A stretch of 64,000 nucleotides of DNA from Hymenopellis radicata. Lineage: Eukaryota > Basidiomycota > Agaricomycetes > Agaricales > Physalacriaceae. The translations under genes and the position numbers were made by a program. Positions 11,503 through 22,515 of the stretch are shown here, piece by piece; position 1 is the stretch's first letter; each line of letters opens with the position of its first letter. The DNA lies in contig JADNRX010000102.1 of NCBI GenBank assembly GCA_015501595.1, positions 1 through 64,000 on the forward strand, given 5' to 3'. The notes below the pieces were generated by a model. The model was given only the letters and a program-made list of their open reading frames with translations. It was not told the origin of the DNA and did no database searches.

Positions 11503-12187
11503 CTATTTCATTATTTTCTTCCTGACGTTCGAACGCTTGGGTTTTGTGGTTCGGATTCCTCCGGTCGGTTGATGCGTCACGATGGTAACAACAACCAGTC
11601 ACATCAATCGCTGATCTATTTGCACCTGAGCATTTGTATGCGTAGTCGGCTTATGACATCGTTTCCTCGTTTCCTCATTCTTACAGTTTGCCTCCTGAAG
11701 ATTGGCTTGTGTGTGGAGACTGTCCTTTCATATTGAAAGGACAACGAGTCTGTTTCAAGGGCACAAGCTGCCTTGATTTCGGTCTGGTCCAACTCACCAC
11801 GGCATCAGAGCGAGTATTCTCTGGATAGACTTTGAAACGGTCCTGAGCAGATAGAGGGTGTCCTTGGCAGCCTTTGAACGCCAGGTTTCTGGACGGTGAC
11901 TTTGGCCTCGCTCTCCGACATACTCCGTCTTTGTTAACAATCTTTCCAACATCGAGCTCTTTCACCTTCCGACTACAACGTTCCCCAACAGTAAACTCTA
12001 TCCGCCGTAAAAAGCTTCATACTTTGCGACACCTTCTCGACTTCTTCTCCCGCTCAAAATCTGAGCCACAAGGTTTGCTTTCATGGCGCGGATAGCCGAA
12101 ATCTCAGAACTTTGTCGTACCTCCGTGCTCAGATATGAATAACGTCTGAGCAAAAATGTCTTAGAGTCCGTCTTCTCTTTCGTCGCT
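11503..12187. other. No gene seen between two recombinase genes
   Basis: No exon chain or repeat is recognised in these 685 bases. A minus-strand frame at 11681-11965 has no recognisable content. Promoter signals for the downstream recombinase may lie near its 3' end, but no TATA-like or other element stands out. Confidence 0.5.
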
Positions 12188-14182
12188 ATGCCCTGTATCC
12201 TCGACTGCGCCGACTTCCTGAACACAGTCTCTGGTCCTGATATCGGCATGGCCGAGGATGACGATCTCCTAGTTGAAGACGACCTCGCGGAGGAAACTGA
12301 CGCTGCGAATGAGTGGCAGATGCTTCTAGAGCGTCAACGTCGACAGCAAGGGCGCAAGACTCAAAAGATGAAAGACGATATAAGCGAGGGCGAAGTGGCC
12401 GAGATGGGCGACAAGGCCAAGAAGGGCGACAAGGCCAAGAAGGGCGAGGGTGACATTGGCGAGGATGACATGACCAGGAAGAGCGGCAAGAACAAGATCG
12501 GCGAAGATGCCGTTGGCGAGGATGCCACAGCCAGGAAGGGCGGCAAGGGCAAGAAGGGCGGCGGCAAAGGAAAACAGGGAGAAGACGACGTGACCAAGAA
12601 GAACGGCAAGGACCACAGAGTGTCTACCCAGCCGCTCCCTGAGTCTGTCCCGTCGAAAACACACACACACACGCACGACGTCGCAAGTCTAGAGCAGACG
12701 ATTGCAACAATTCAACACCTTTCCTCCCGGGCGGTCTCGGTCAAGACCGAACAACAGTATCAAAGGTATGTTACTGGTTTCAGTGTCTTATATTTCGCAT
12801 TTATCTTCGTCTCTTAGCATCGGAGTAGGTTACAAGGACTGGCTTGTCCGTCGTGAAGTGATCCCTGAGGGAGTCTGCCCATGGACGCGAGAGAATTTTC
12901 ATGCCAAAGAGGATTACTTGATATGTGGATACATTCAGTTCTGGTCAGTCGTCCAACTTCACCGTCCATCATGGCTTACCAGTGGCACACTAGCTGTGAC
13001 AACGACTATATTGATGGCAGAAAACGCATCCGCGATCAAGATCCGGCAGCCTGCACCGGCTCTCAAGCAATGAAAATTCGGTCAGGGCTCACAAGACTGT
13101 ACGCCTTCGAAGGCGAACGGGGAAGACTAGGGTGGGATGGAAAGGGACGTACCGGAAATCCTTCTCTGTCCTATATAACAGAAAGATATTTAAGAGGTTT
13201 GAAGCGCCGAAAGGTCAGCTTTCTCATATCTTCGACATGGGCTGTTTCCTCATATCACTTGCAGGTGCAGATTCATCATGAGAGTCCTGTCAGTGCAAAG
13301 GCCATGTCCGCAGTCAGTACTCTCGTTTTCAGATATTTCAATATAATAATGGACAACACCACAGGATCTCATGGAAACGGTGTTCCGTTCAACACTGTCC
13401 TTCATCGTAAATCCAAAGCCTGACGACTGGGCCGGTCCCAGCCTTCGGATCATGTTGCACGCGCTCTTTACCATCTCGTTTACCTGCTTTCTCAGATTCG
13501 ACGAAGCATTATCCCTCCAGGTTCACCATATTACTTTCGAAATAGATCGTCCAACAGGCCTGATAAAGATGACGGTCTGGCTTGAATGGCGAAAGAACGC
13601 CCAAGAGGGTGGTGAGTCGTATAACGCCTTACTTGCAGTGGCTGTTGTCTGATCAAAGAATTTAGGCGTCAGGAAGTATGTCATCCTTCAATTTCCGCGC
13701 GACAAGGCGCATCTCTGTCCGGTGAGATGGATGACGATGTGGTTAAAGGAATCAGGGATAAGCACTGGCTACATCTTTCGGAAATTCAAGGGGACAACAC
13801 GCGAGATGGTGCGGAACAAGACGAAGCCATTGGCAAGTCCTTCGCCCCCCCCCAACATCGGCAGTGCCTCATTAATTCTACTTTCTAGTCACAGGCGAAA
13901 TTCGTTGAATACCTCCGCAATATTCTCGTCAAAGTCGCAGTCGAAAACCCTTATGCGTACGGATGCCACTCTTTCCGTCGTGGGGGTGTTCAATTCTGCG
14001 CTCACTACTTAAAATGGTCCCTTCATCGGATCACTCAGTACGGAGGATGGAGCCCCCATTTCACTAGCAAAACTGTGCACTTGTATATCTTAACTAAGGG
14101 CGACGACGAAATGGTCAGGCCTGAAGATTATTGGCGTTTTGGCCGTTATTCTACCGATTTTTGTGACGACTGTGGTCGCTGA
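12188..14182 (+). CDS. Tyrosine recombinase, apparently intact (copy 2)
   Basis: The first exon (12188-12765) has an acidic start and then a long Lys/Gly/Asp repeat region (residues about 70-145, variants of 'GDKAKKG' and 'GEDD'). Later exons give 'KGRTGNPSLS' with 'GLKRRK', 'SPVSAKAMSA', 'CFLRFDEALSL' (box I Arg), 'HLCPVRWMTMW', 'GCHSFRRGG' (HxxR), 'YGGWSPHFTSK' and 'VHLYIL' (probable Tyr), ending at TGA 14180-14182. At least five short GT...AG introns fit and I find no forced stop or frameshift. The catalytic set is complete, so this copy could be active. The fold and box residues are established for tyrosine recombinases; the family name and substrate are unknown to me. The basic/acidic N-terminal repeat is not shared with copy 1 or copy 3. 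Confidence 0.75.
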
Positions 14183-14899
14183 ATAGTGTATATATCATAT
14201 CTCTTGTCAAAGTCATACTTGTCAAAAATTCTACCTGGCATTTACATCCTCGCAACCTGTTGCATAGGCGAGTTGAGCTGCCTCCAAACGACTTGTCAAC
14301 ATTATCTTCACGTGCAAATCAGAACTCCGCGGCCTCATCCGAGCAGCTTCGAGGAGTAGAGCTCGACATGTCCCAACGATTTCGCGGGAAAGCCATAGCC
14401 ACTGTAATGTCGAATCGCCGGAATAAACCATCGTGGTCTGTGAAGCCAGCGCGTTTCGTGATCACGCTGGGATCCAAGTTACAGAAAGGAGCCGCTCCTG
14501 CACCCGCCGGCTGTCTTCGTCAGACGGTCGCGACCAGAATGCGCCGAGCGCCCTCCTCGGCGCGTTCTATACCCTCTTCTTGTATTATTTCGTTATGACA
14601 TCGTCACGTTGCCCGCCTCGCTTTTACGACTTTTCAGAACAGACGAAGTCAACAGTCCGGCTCCGAATACAGCATCGACCACTCCCAGTGCGCCTACCAG
14701 AGAACCTCTGGTAGGCCCCACTTCGCTTCCCATTAGCGAGACTCAAGACCCTCAACCAGGTTTGGGAATGGCGCGCCGATCATCTTGCTCCTAACCATCA
14801 CCACAACGCCGGCAAGCGGTGACCGTCGGCGTGAACGGCGACGGCGACAACGGGCTTGACGACACGAATGGCAACGCTGCCCCGTGCATCCAAGTCGCC
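14183..14899. other. No gene seen; possible decayed 5' part of the MFS relic
   Basis: Frames here are short. The MFS transporter relic may begin inside this stretch (about 14640), but no N-terminal membrane segment is clear. Confidence 0.4.
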
Positions 14900-17362
14900 A
14901 TCCAACTCCACCTTTCTTCGCCCTCAATCCGAGTTTGATGCTGGTATCAATGGCTCGACTGCTGGATAGAGCATCTTGAACGCGGTGATTGGGCTGAACA
15001 TCACGAGTAGGTTTCTAGGGACGGTGTTTGGACCAGTGGTTGCCGGCTTGTGCGTGTCCTCTCTTTCGAGCTTTAACAACTTTCTGACTTCCAGGGTAGG
15101 TGAATAGCGTCGTGGACAGTGGCGTAAACCAGCCATGGCGTTGGGTTTGGTTCTATGGACTACACTCGCCCTCGCAAGATTGAGCTCCATGTTTGTCGCC
15201 GCCTTTATGTGCCAATGTTTTATTACGGAAAACTTATTCCTCTCAAATTTATGCATTCGTAGCTGCAACCACTAAGGAAGGAAAACCCGTACCAGGCGCG
15301 CGGTGTCACATGCGAACACGATCAGGACGCGGCGTAGTGCATTCAACCACACTATACAGGCCCTTCGCTGCCCCTTGCAATCATCCACAACTCCGTCTTG
15401 TACGGTATACTTTTCGCACGTCCGTCCCCTAACACACTTTCCCTTCCTGTTCACGTCCTAACTTTCACCAGTCAGTATTTTCCGTGGCGACCTGTATTCC
15501 TCGACGTAAGACTAGGCATGCTCCTCGGCTATGTAATATCCACGCTCTCGACGCGATACTGCCCGGCACTCGTGGTGCACTGGAGAGGATTCCCGCCGCC
15601 TGAACAAAGGCTCTTTGATGGGAGCGCCGTGTTTGGTCGTGGGCGCGCTGGTGATCGGGTGGACGGGGCAATACATGGGATTGTGCCAGTGATCGGGACT
15701 GTGTTTATTGGGGCGGCGATTTGTTGCATTTTTATTTCGTTCATTGCGAGTCTCACACTGGGCGTCGTGCGCTATAATTTTGACGCGTTTGATGTAGGCT
15801 TACGTTGTGGATGTGTACTCGTGAGCATTTATGGCGTCTCTTCCTCGACGTTTCTGACGCGACGTTTGTAGAGCCGCCTCGGAATCGGCTATCGCAGCCA
15901 ACTCGGTTATATGGCGCACTGTTGCTGCTGTCTTTCCGCTGTTTACGACGCAGATGTATCATGCTGTGTAGAGACCTCAACGAGTCACTGAGTCACCGAG
16001 TCATCTGGTGACTCGACTCGCCTCGGGCACCTCGGCGATCGCACTCGTGTGACTCGCGAGTCACGTACTCGCGAGTCCGGGTACGAGTCTGAGTATTGCT
16101 TTTCAGATGGTGAGTCATCACACAATGACTCGCATATATTTAGATATGTATTTAAACTAAATTTACAAATTTTTTGCAGAGCAAACCGTCTGCAACGTCT
16201 CGAGAACGAGACATCCGCGAATATCTCACCCGATCCGGCGATCCGGGCCGAGATCCGAGAGGACGCGTAAGCGTCTGATCGGGTGGTCTCTCTCTGTTTC
16301 TGCCACCACCACCACCACCCAGGGAGCGATGATTGTCGCCCCTGCTGCTCTGACGATTGTCAGGCAGCTGCTGGGGTGCGGATTTGGGCTCCGGCTCCGT
16401 GCTGGGCCTGCTGCTGCTGTCTTTATGACAGCAGCAGAGCAGGATGACGACTGGACGGCGGCAATGCGCCCAACAGACGACAACGCGTGAGACGGCCAAC
16501 AGCGCGCGAGAACGGACGACAACACCACGGATAGACGACGACACCACGGATAGACGACGACACCACGGATAGACGACGTGGACCAGCCTCGCATGGATGG
16601 ACGACGACACCGCACAAGGATGGATGCGGGCGCGGATGTGGATGTGGGCGCGGACAATGGCTCAGAGGCAAACAATGCAGGAGAGGTCAACACTATGGTG
16701 AGTTTTATTGCTTTATCTACTACATCCACCACCCATCTGCGCCACCACCACCCTCATCACTGCCACCACCCTCGCCACCATCACTCTGTCACCTTCCTTC
16801 TCCTACTACCATCACCCCCACCTTACTCTCATGCACAGTTAAGTGTCCCCGTGCTATTGCCTGGGGATGCTTGCTGGGCATGAATACTTGGGGGTGTATG
16901 GACTCGCGAGTACTCGTGAGTATCCGAGATGACTCGGACTCATGGTGAGTACTCACGAGTAGACTCGCGATGACTCATGAGTCACCGCGAGTCGAGTCCG
17001 ACGCGAGTCTGAGCAGAACTGTTTTTGATGTGAGTACTCATGTCACGGATCGCGAGTCTGACTCGCAAATGACTCGTTGAGGTCTCTAATGCTGTGCGTC
17101 CCGTGTCGTTTCATCGTTCTTGTCTTGCCTGACGCCATTCGTCGCAGCTCGGGATCAACTGGGCATCAACACTCTTCGCTGCTCTGGGACTGGTACTGGC
17201 ACCGATGCCATCCCTCTTCTACAAGTTTGGCGCGAGAATAAGGATGAGGAGTAAGTTTGCTGCGTGTATGGTGCGTCTTTCCTCTACGCTTTCTTTGATT
17301 GTTGCCCGCTGACAGAATATATGTAGGACTTGAAAATCGCGGAAGAGATGCCAAAAAGGATT
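14900..17362 (+). pseudogene. MFS (DHA1-type multidrug) transporter relic, split by a hAT element
   Basis: Fragments appear in the order expected for a fungal major-facilitator drug/polyamine transporter: 'QPWRWVWFYG' near 15133, 'VLYGILF' near 15395, 'PPEQRL', 'MGAPCLVVGALVIGWTGQY' in a second frame, back to 'IHGIVPVIGTVFIG', then 'AVFPLFTTQMYHA' before the insertion. After it come 'LGINWASTLF', 'LAPMPSLFYKFGARIR' and 'DLKIAEEM'. The protein would be a 12-helix plasma-membrane exporter. At least two frameshifts near 15610-15690 and several lost helices show decay. The hAT element at 15969-17088 sits at the exon end of the 'QMYHA / LGINWA' intron: its 8-bp duplicated target includes the GT of the splice donor. 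The C-terminal third with its introns is still well preserved. Confidence 0.75.
15969..17088. mobile_element. Non-autonomous hAT element, 1120 bp, perfect 8-bp target duplication
   Basis: The ends are TAGAGACCTCAACGAGTCA and its exact reverse complement, flanked by ATGCTGTG at 15961-15968 and 17089-17096. An 8-bp duplication and a TAGAG start are typical of hAT elements. About 150 bp at each end are packed with short ACTCG/CGAGT motifs, many forming palindromes such as GACTCGCGAGTC, as expected for subterminal transposase-binding sites. Inside there is a short frame after 16180 ('RDIREYLTRSGD') that may be a leftover transposase exon. There is also a 22-bp tandem repeat ('caccacggatagacgacga', about 16518-16578) and CCA-rich microsatellites. 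No full transposase is present, so it would need one in trans. Confidence 0.9.
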
Positions 17363-17545
17363 AACTTAGGTATGCTTGATGGCGTCTCCAGTTTTTACAA
17401 ATGGACGTTCTCGCGAACGTACGACTCCGACGACCACCGACTGCAGGCGTATTCCGAGTGTCATGGGCGCGGCACAAAGCGGGTGTCGAAGGCCCTTCTC
17501 ACTAACGGCGGTGAGTACGTGATGGGCTGCTTGGCCATTCAGTAA

Positions 17546-18829
17546 CATTTTAGGTGTCTTTATAAAGCTGGGGCCATCATACGTCGTCCCTCGTCGTAAG
17601 TTCTACCTCGCGAATGGACGAGTACGATGCGCCCACTGCAGGACTAGTCCGAAAGGTGATGTAGAGCCACGTCGTTGACAACCGACCGCAGGTGATCCCG
17701 GAAGTGGAACCGGAAGAATAGTGGGGTCAATCATACACATTTCCATATGACGACTTTTCGAAAGTGCGAACGCGCATTCATCCATGCTCCATATCTCCCT
17801 CCCTCATTAACTGCATGAACATCGGCACTCTGACTGGATGCGCGCACCTACGCGCAATTGAAGGCACTGTCTGCCTCGCCCACGAAGTCTGTTACCTCTT
17901 CTTCTTGGGCAATTCCCGTACAAAAGACTTCCGTGGTCGCCGTATGCCATCCGTCCGCCGTGACCCCGTAGAGGTCATTACGGCTGCACCCCGATGCGCG
18001 AGCACAACCAACTCCTCTGCTTCCGCCGTCCGCGCTGCCGTGACCGCATCCGCAGGCCAGACCCTCAGCTTCTGAAGAAAATAAGAGAATGATGTCAGAG
18101 CATCCAATCGATGAGACACTATGTATCGCGAATGTTGTGTAAAAGGCTGGGAAATAATATCCATTTACGGAACAAGTTTAGCTCTGAGCGTGGCGCTACT
18201 GGAGCGAGGAAGGAGTCGCCGACGTTACTTGCTTCCAATAACGCTTTCGCGCTCGGCGTCACTTTTTGCAGGTATTTAACTCCGCAGTTGAGTTTACTTG
18301 CTCAGAAACAGTACAGGAATACCCCTCATTAGTGAGAGCAGCAGTCCCTTGAAGACGAATGGAGAGAACCAATCTCAAGTGGCCAAGTGTAACCGAAGTT
18401 GTATTACTAGTTGAATGTTCATTTGTTTTATATACCATACATCGTAGTGGCCTGCCAATACCAGTTCTTGATCGCATCTGAAGCCAGAACCAGCCACGAT
18501 CGTGGCGCATGGGAGGAGCATGTCTAATCTCTCCCTGGGTTATCCCGTTGGGTGCTTAACAGTCGAGATATGTAGCAAGGGTACAACAACAGTCAATTTC
18601 GTGAAATACTGTTCGACTCGCATCGAAACCCTGTACGCCTACTTACTCCAGTACCTCGCCGCCTTGTTCTCGCTCTCTCCCCTACTTCCAAAAAGTCCGA
18701 GGGCGGTGACGTTCCGTCTGCGCTTATTCACCGGCAGCCTCTGGTACGCAGAATCCTAGCCTGCCGCCTGTTGCGACATATACGCAGCACCCCAATTACT
18801 ATACCCCCCGCGCCATTGACGTTGGCGCT
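17546..18829. other. No recognised gene
   Basis: Frames such as 17764-18075 (plus) and 17892-18164 (minus) overlap each other and carry no known motif. Nothing repeat-like stands out. The segment is probably the 3' flank of mpe1 plus degenerate sequence. Confidence 0.45.
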
Positions 18830-20614
18830 CTACATATTCTGCATCTGCTGCTGCTGCTGCTGCTGGAGCGCCGACAGCGCGACCGACACCGTCTGCGCCT
18901 GCTCGAGCTGTATCTGCACCTGCCGGTTCTGCATCTCCATCTGCTGCCGGACCTGGACGGGGAGGGACCGATTCTGGAGCATGACGGAGAGCCGCTGTAT
19001 TTGCGCTTGGAGCTGGGGGATGCTGTTGACCAGCATGCTTTGCGTGTCGAATTGGGAACCAGGCTGTTCGTCCGAGTAGAGGTCCTGGTCTAAGGAGACC
19101 GTGTCGTCCTACGGGGATATAGGGTTAGCGCTTTGGAGGGTTTGTGGTAAGACGAATCGCATACGACGCTTGGACCATCGGTCATCGGGCGTATCATACC
19201 CATCTCCTCGTCGGCGCCTTCCATTCTGCTCATCTCGATTTCTCCTTCAATGTAGTCGTTGACCTTTGCGCGCATTGGTGTGTCCGCCTCGAGTCCATCC
19301 AACGACGCAATTTTCTTGGAACAGTTCGGACATATGAAGTCTCGCTTTAGAAGATGGGTCTCTTCGCAATAAGAAGAGCCACAGCATGGTGTTTTGACAG
19401 CGTCACGAAAGAGTTTATTATCGATTGGACAAATGAGGGTGGCGTCCGAGGGCACGCGGTCGCGTACATCCGCTGTAGTCAAGGCTTTTGCCTTTGAGAT
19501 TTGCTTCTTCCATGATGCTCTAGAAGGGCTATGAGCTCAGGTCATTTAAAGAGAAAAGAGAACCAACAAATCTGGTTGCGCCACAACATAACCACCTTCT
19601 GGAGTAACCATGACTCCCGGACCAATTGGTCCTCCACTGTTCGGGATCTCAACGACCTTGAGCATGCTGCGAGGAATACCAGTCGTGCGCTTTATCCGAG
19701 GTTTGTTGTCGTATTCACGGTCATTGTTCGTTGGACAGTCCTTGATCCAATGTCCTGGGGAACATCAGTTCATGAGTTACAGCAATAATGTAAATATACC
19801 TTTCTGGCCACATCGATAGCAGACAGAACTTGGTGGTACTAGTAGTGCTCGATCAGGCGTTTGGAACGCCTGGTGGGAGACGACCGGCTCGCCGCCACGA
19901 GCGCCACCTCTGGGAGTGAAGGCGACACGGGTCGCGCTGAGAGACACAAGGAAATATAGCAAAAAGAACGTCATCAGAGATCGAGCTACTAGACAAATAG
20001 ATGCCCTCGACGGCGCAACGAACTGTGACATTTTCTCCTGGGCCTCCTCCCAGTTGGCGGTCTGTGCCTGGAACATGGCCGCCATTGCCGCCGCTTCGTC
20101 GTCGGTGGCTCCAGCAGCAGCTACGATAGGCTCGACCTGTAGGAGATGGTAGGAACTGTCAACCGAGACGTTTGAGGCGCTTACCGGTTTTGCAGCAGGC
20201 TCATCGAAGCGCTTGGAGATGGCGCCTCTGCGATAAGTCATACCGCCTCTTGAGACGGGCTCTGACGTCGGGATGATATTTGCTGCTCCAGCGGTGTAAA
20301 AAAGCGCGCTTTCCCTTTCCAGGACGTGCGGCTGGCATGCGCTTTACCATGACATATGATGACCTGGGGATGATTTCTGCGTCGTCCTTGTACTCTGTTG
20401 TAGCAAGTGAGCTGCAGAAGTAGAACGCTGCGAGAGGCGCACCTTGTTCGGTGTTAAAGTCGCAGAGGTAGAGATCAAAGTCGTTGGCCTTGCTCATGTT
20501 GTTGGCGAGTATGATGTCGCGTTTGAGGTCGAAGACAGTGATTCCGGTGCCGTCAAATGTTACTCGAGACTCGTCCTTGCGCGACTTCCAGCGGTAAAAG
20601 ACTGAAGATGCCAT
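18830..20614 (-). CDS. mpe1: Mpe1/RBBP6-like cleavage and polyadenylation factor subunit
   Basis: Mpe1 is a subunit of the nuclear cleavage and polyadenylation factor that processes mRNA 3' ends. From the ATG at 20614 the domains appear in canonical order. First a ubiquitin-like DWNN domain ('VFYRWKSRKDESRVTFDG' to 'SSYVMVKRMP', split by an intron at 20395-20442). Then a zinc knuckle ('CYRCGQKG' joined by splicing to 'HWIKDC') and the family signature 'RIKRTTGIPRS'. Then a RING-type domain ('CPIDNKLF', 'PCCGSSYC', 'FICPNC'). The C-terminus is Gln-rich, ending in a run encoded by CTG repeats. Six or so short introns fit. One problem: after the DWNN domain the frame breaks at a run of six T on the minus strand (near 20299-20304). 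Five T would restore it, so either the assembly has a homopolymer error or this copy is damaged. A housekeeping gene makes error more likely. Confidence 0.9.
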
Positions 20615-21910
20615 CGTTGTTCAGCGTCAAGAGTGAGGCGTGACTTGCCTTTTACAGCCATGGTACGCCTCCTTCGCTGTTCGTCTTGCCTGGCTCATTT
20701 TCTCTGCAGTCGATGCAAATATCCACAGGGACATCCGAATTGCGGACATTACGAAAATGGAGCGCACAGGTTAGTTAGTCGGTGATGGCAGCGTTTGACC
20801 TCGACTGCCTGCTTTTTCAAGGCGTCCATTTACACATCCACGGCCTCGACTCGACGACCGTCTCGAACCGCGCGCCAAATCACAGGCATGGTTGGACAGG
20901 CCAAGGCGCGCAAAGCGGCAGGAATGATCCTCAAATGAAGCGAAGGGTGATGGAGCCACCGTTATCTCAGTCTGTTCCATTGCTATGTCTGTCACAACTT
21001 ATGCGGTTCACTACGCAGGTCATTGAAATGGTCTGTCCTTCTGTTTACTCGATGCGCCTGTCGACTAATCGCCATTTTTGACAGCTGGACGTGGTTATAC
21101 GCCTCGAGCAGGAACGCCCGGGGACTAACAGCAGAGACAGTCAATGCTTAGGTGCCAAATGTACAAGAATTATGAGAACAAACTCTTGTTTGGCCTTACA
21201 TGCCACATGGCACTTATGATTGATATCATGAGCGTACGTAGACTCTTCATAACGCGTTGTCCAGATCTGGGCAAAGACGGTGTTTCATATATCAAGTCGT
21301 ATACATTCCTTCTTTCCTTCCCTCGACGTTCTACATGCACGCCATGCTGCATCTAAGCTACTCCTCTCATTTGCTCTTCTTGTGAGTCGGGTTTTGATTG
21401 GACTTCTGTGAGGACCTGTTCCTCTGATTCTTCTTTACTGACCTCTTCTTCACTACTCAGCTGAACCCTCAGAAAGCCTCGGATGGGACGAATGTCTGAA
21501 TGGCTTCCAAAGTGCGCGTCTTCAGGTGCGTCAGCGATGGACTCTCACGAAGGACAACACAACACAGTCACTTAATCACCCGCCGTTGGTTGCCCGGACT
21601 CGCCGCGCTTGCCGACGGCCCAACCTACTGGCTGGCAAATAAAATGTTGTCTATAATTTCATTCTCCCGATATGTATGGCGTGGAAGGATGAAGCTTGAA
21701 TTGAAATTTGCATACCTCAAGCTGAGTTACATCTGAACCCCGGTCTTTGAACACTACTCATACTCGCTGTTCGCCTTGTATGGCGGGACTAATTCGCTAC
21801 CTTCGGGCGGGGATCTCCACCGGATCTGTATTGACGGTCAATACAGACGGCTACAGTATGGTCTGTAACCTTACCGTTTAGCGATGGCGACCATCTGTCT
21901 GTATACAGAG
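20615..21910. other. Upstream region of mpe1; no confident gene
   Basis: A plus-strand frame from the ATG at about 20659 encodes a short Cys-rich peptide ('LRCSSCLAHFLCSRC') that could start a divergent gene, but I cannot extend it with convincing exons. From 21080 to 21900 I see nothing recognisable beyond a palindrome around 21819-21850 ('tgtattgacggtcaatacag'). Confidence 0.4.
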
Positions 21911-22104
21911 TCGGTCCTTCAGTTTCGAAAAATTTGGCTCACCTCGTCGAATGCAGACCGTTACCCCTTCTGGCTACGCGAATAGCACTTCATTCACTGA
22001 GGTGCGGTCGGTCCTTCAGTTTCGAAAAAATTGGCTCACCTCGTCGAATGCAGAGCGTTATCCCTTCTGGCTACGCGAATAGCACTTCATTCACTGAGGT
22101 GCGG
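21911..22104. repeat. Tandem duplication, 97-bp unit x2
   Basis: 'tcggtccttcagtttcgaaa' starts at 21911 and again at 22008. The two units differ at only a few bases. No coding role is visible. Confidence 0.9.
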
Positions 22105-22515
22105 AGACTTGCGACCGCCACCACATGGGTAGTAGGCAGATTCTACCTACCAAGGCTGAAGTGACCGTGGGTATCCGTTGATCCTTGAAAACGGGCTCTA
22201 AGAAGGCCCTTATTCATAAAGAATTGCAGCAGTGCCTTTTCGCGACTGCAATCGCGATGGAAGATACAGATATGTGAACGTCTCTTCCAACGATCAGCGT
22301 AACCTAAAGCACATATATATAGCATGTTTAACTATCATCTTTCCCCTCACGGCAAACGTCTGGCTTCAAGGCTGAGTGTGAGTTTGAGTGGGCACAATCA
22401 TCATGCTTCCGTATGGCATGTGACGCTCCTAGATCTCTGTGACAGTGTCTGACGGCGTCTGACTATTAGTATTACTCTAGCCTCTGGAGTTCGCGTCGTC
22501 TGTCTCCTCCGCGAT

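Noticed and set aside
15969..17088. The 1120-bp hAT element as a derivative of the transposase at 48075
   Set aside because: No TAGAGACC ends were seen around the transposase relic and the leftover internal frame is too short to compare.
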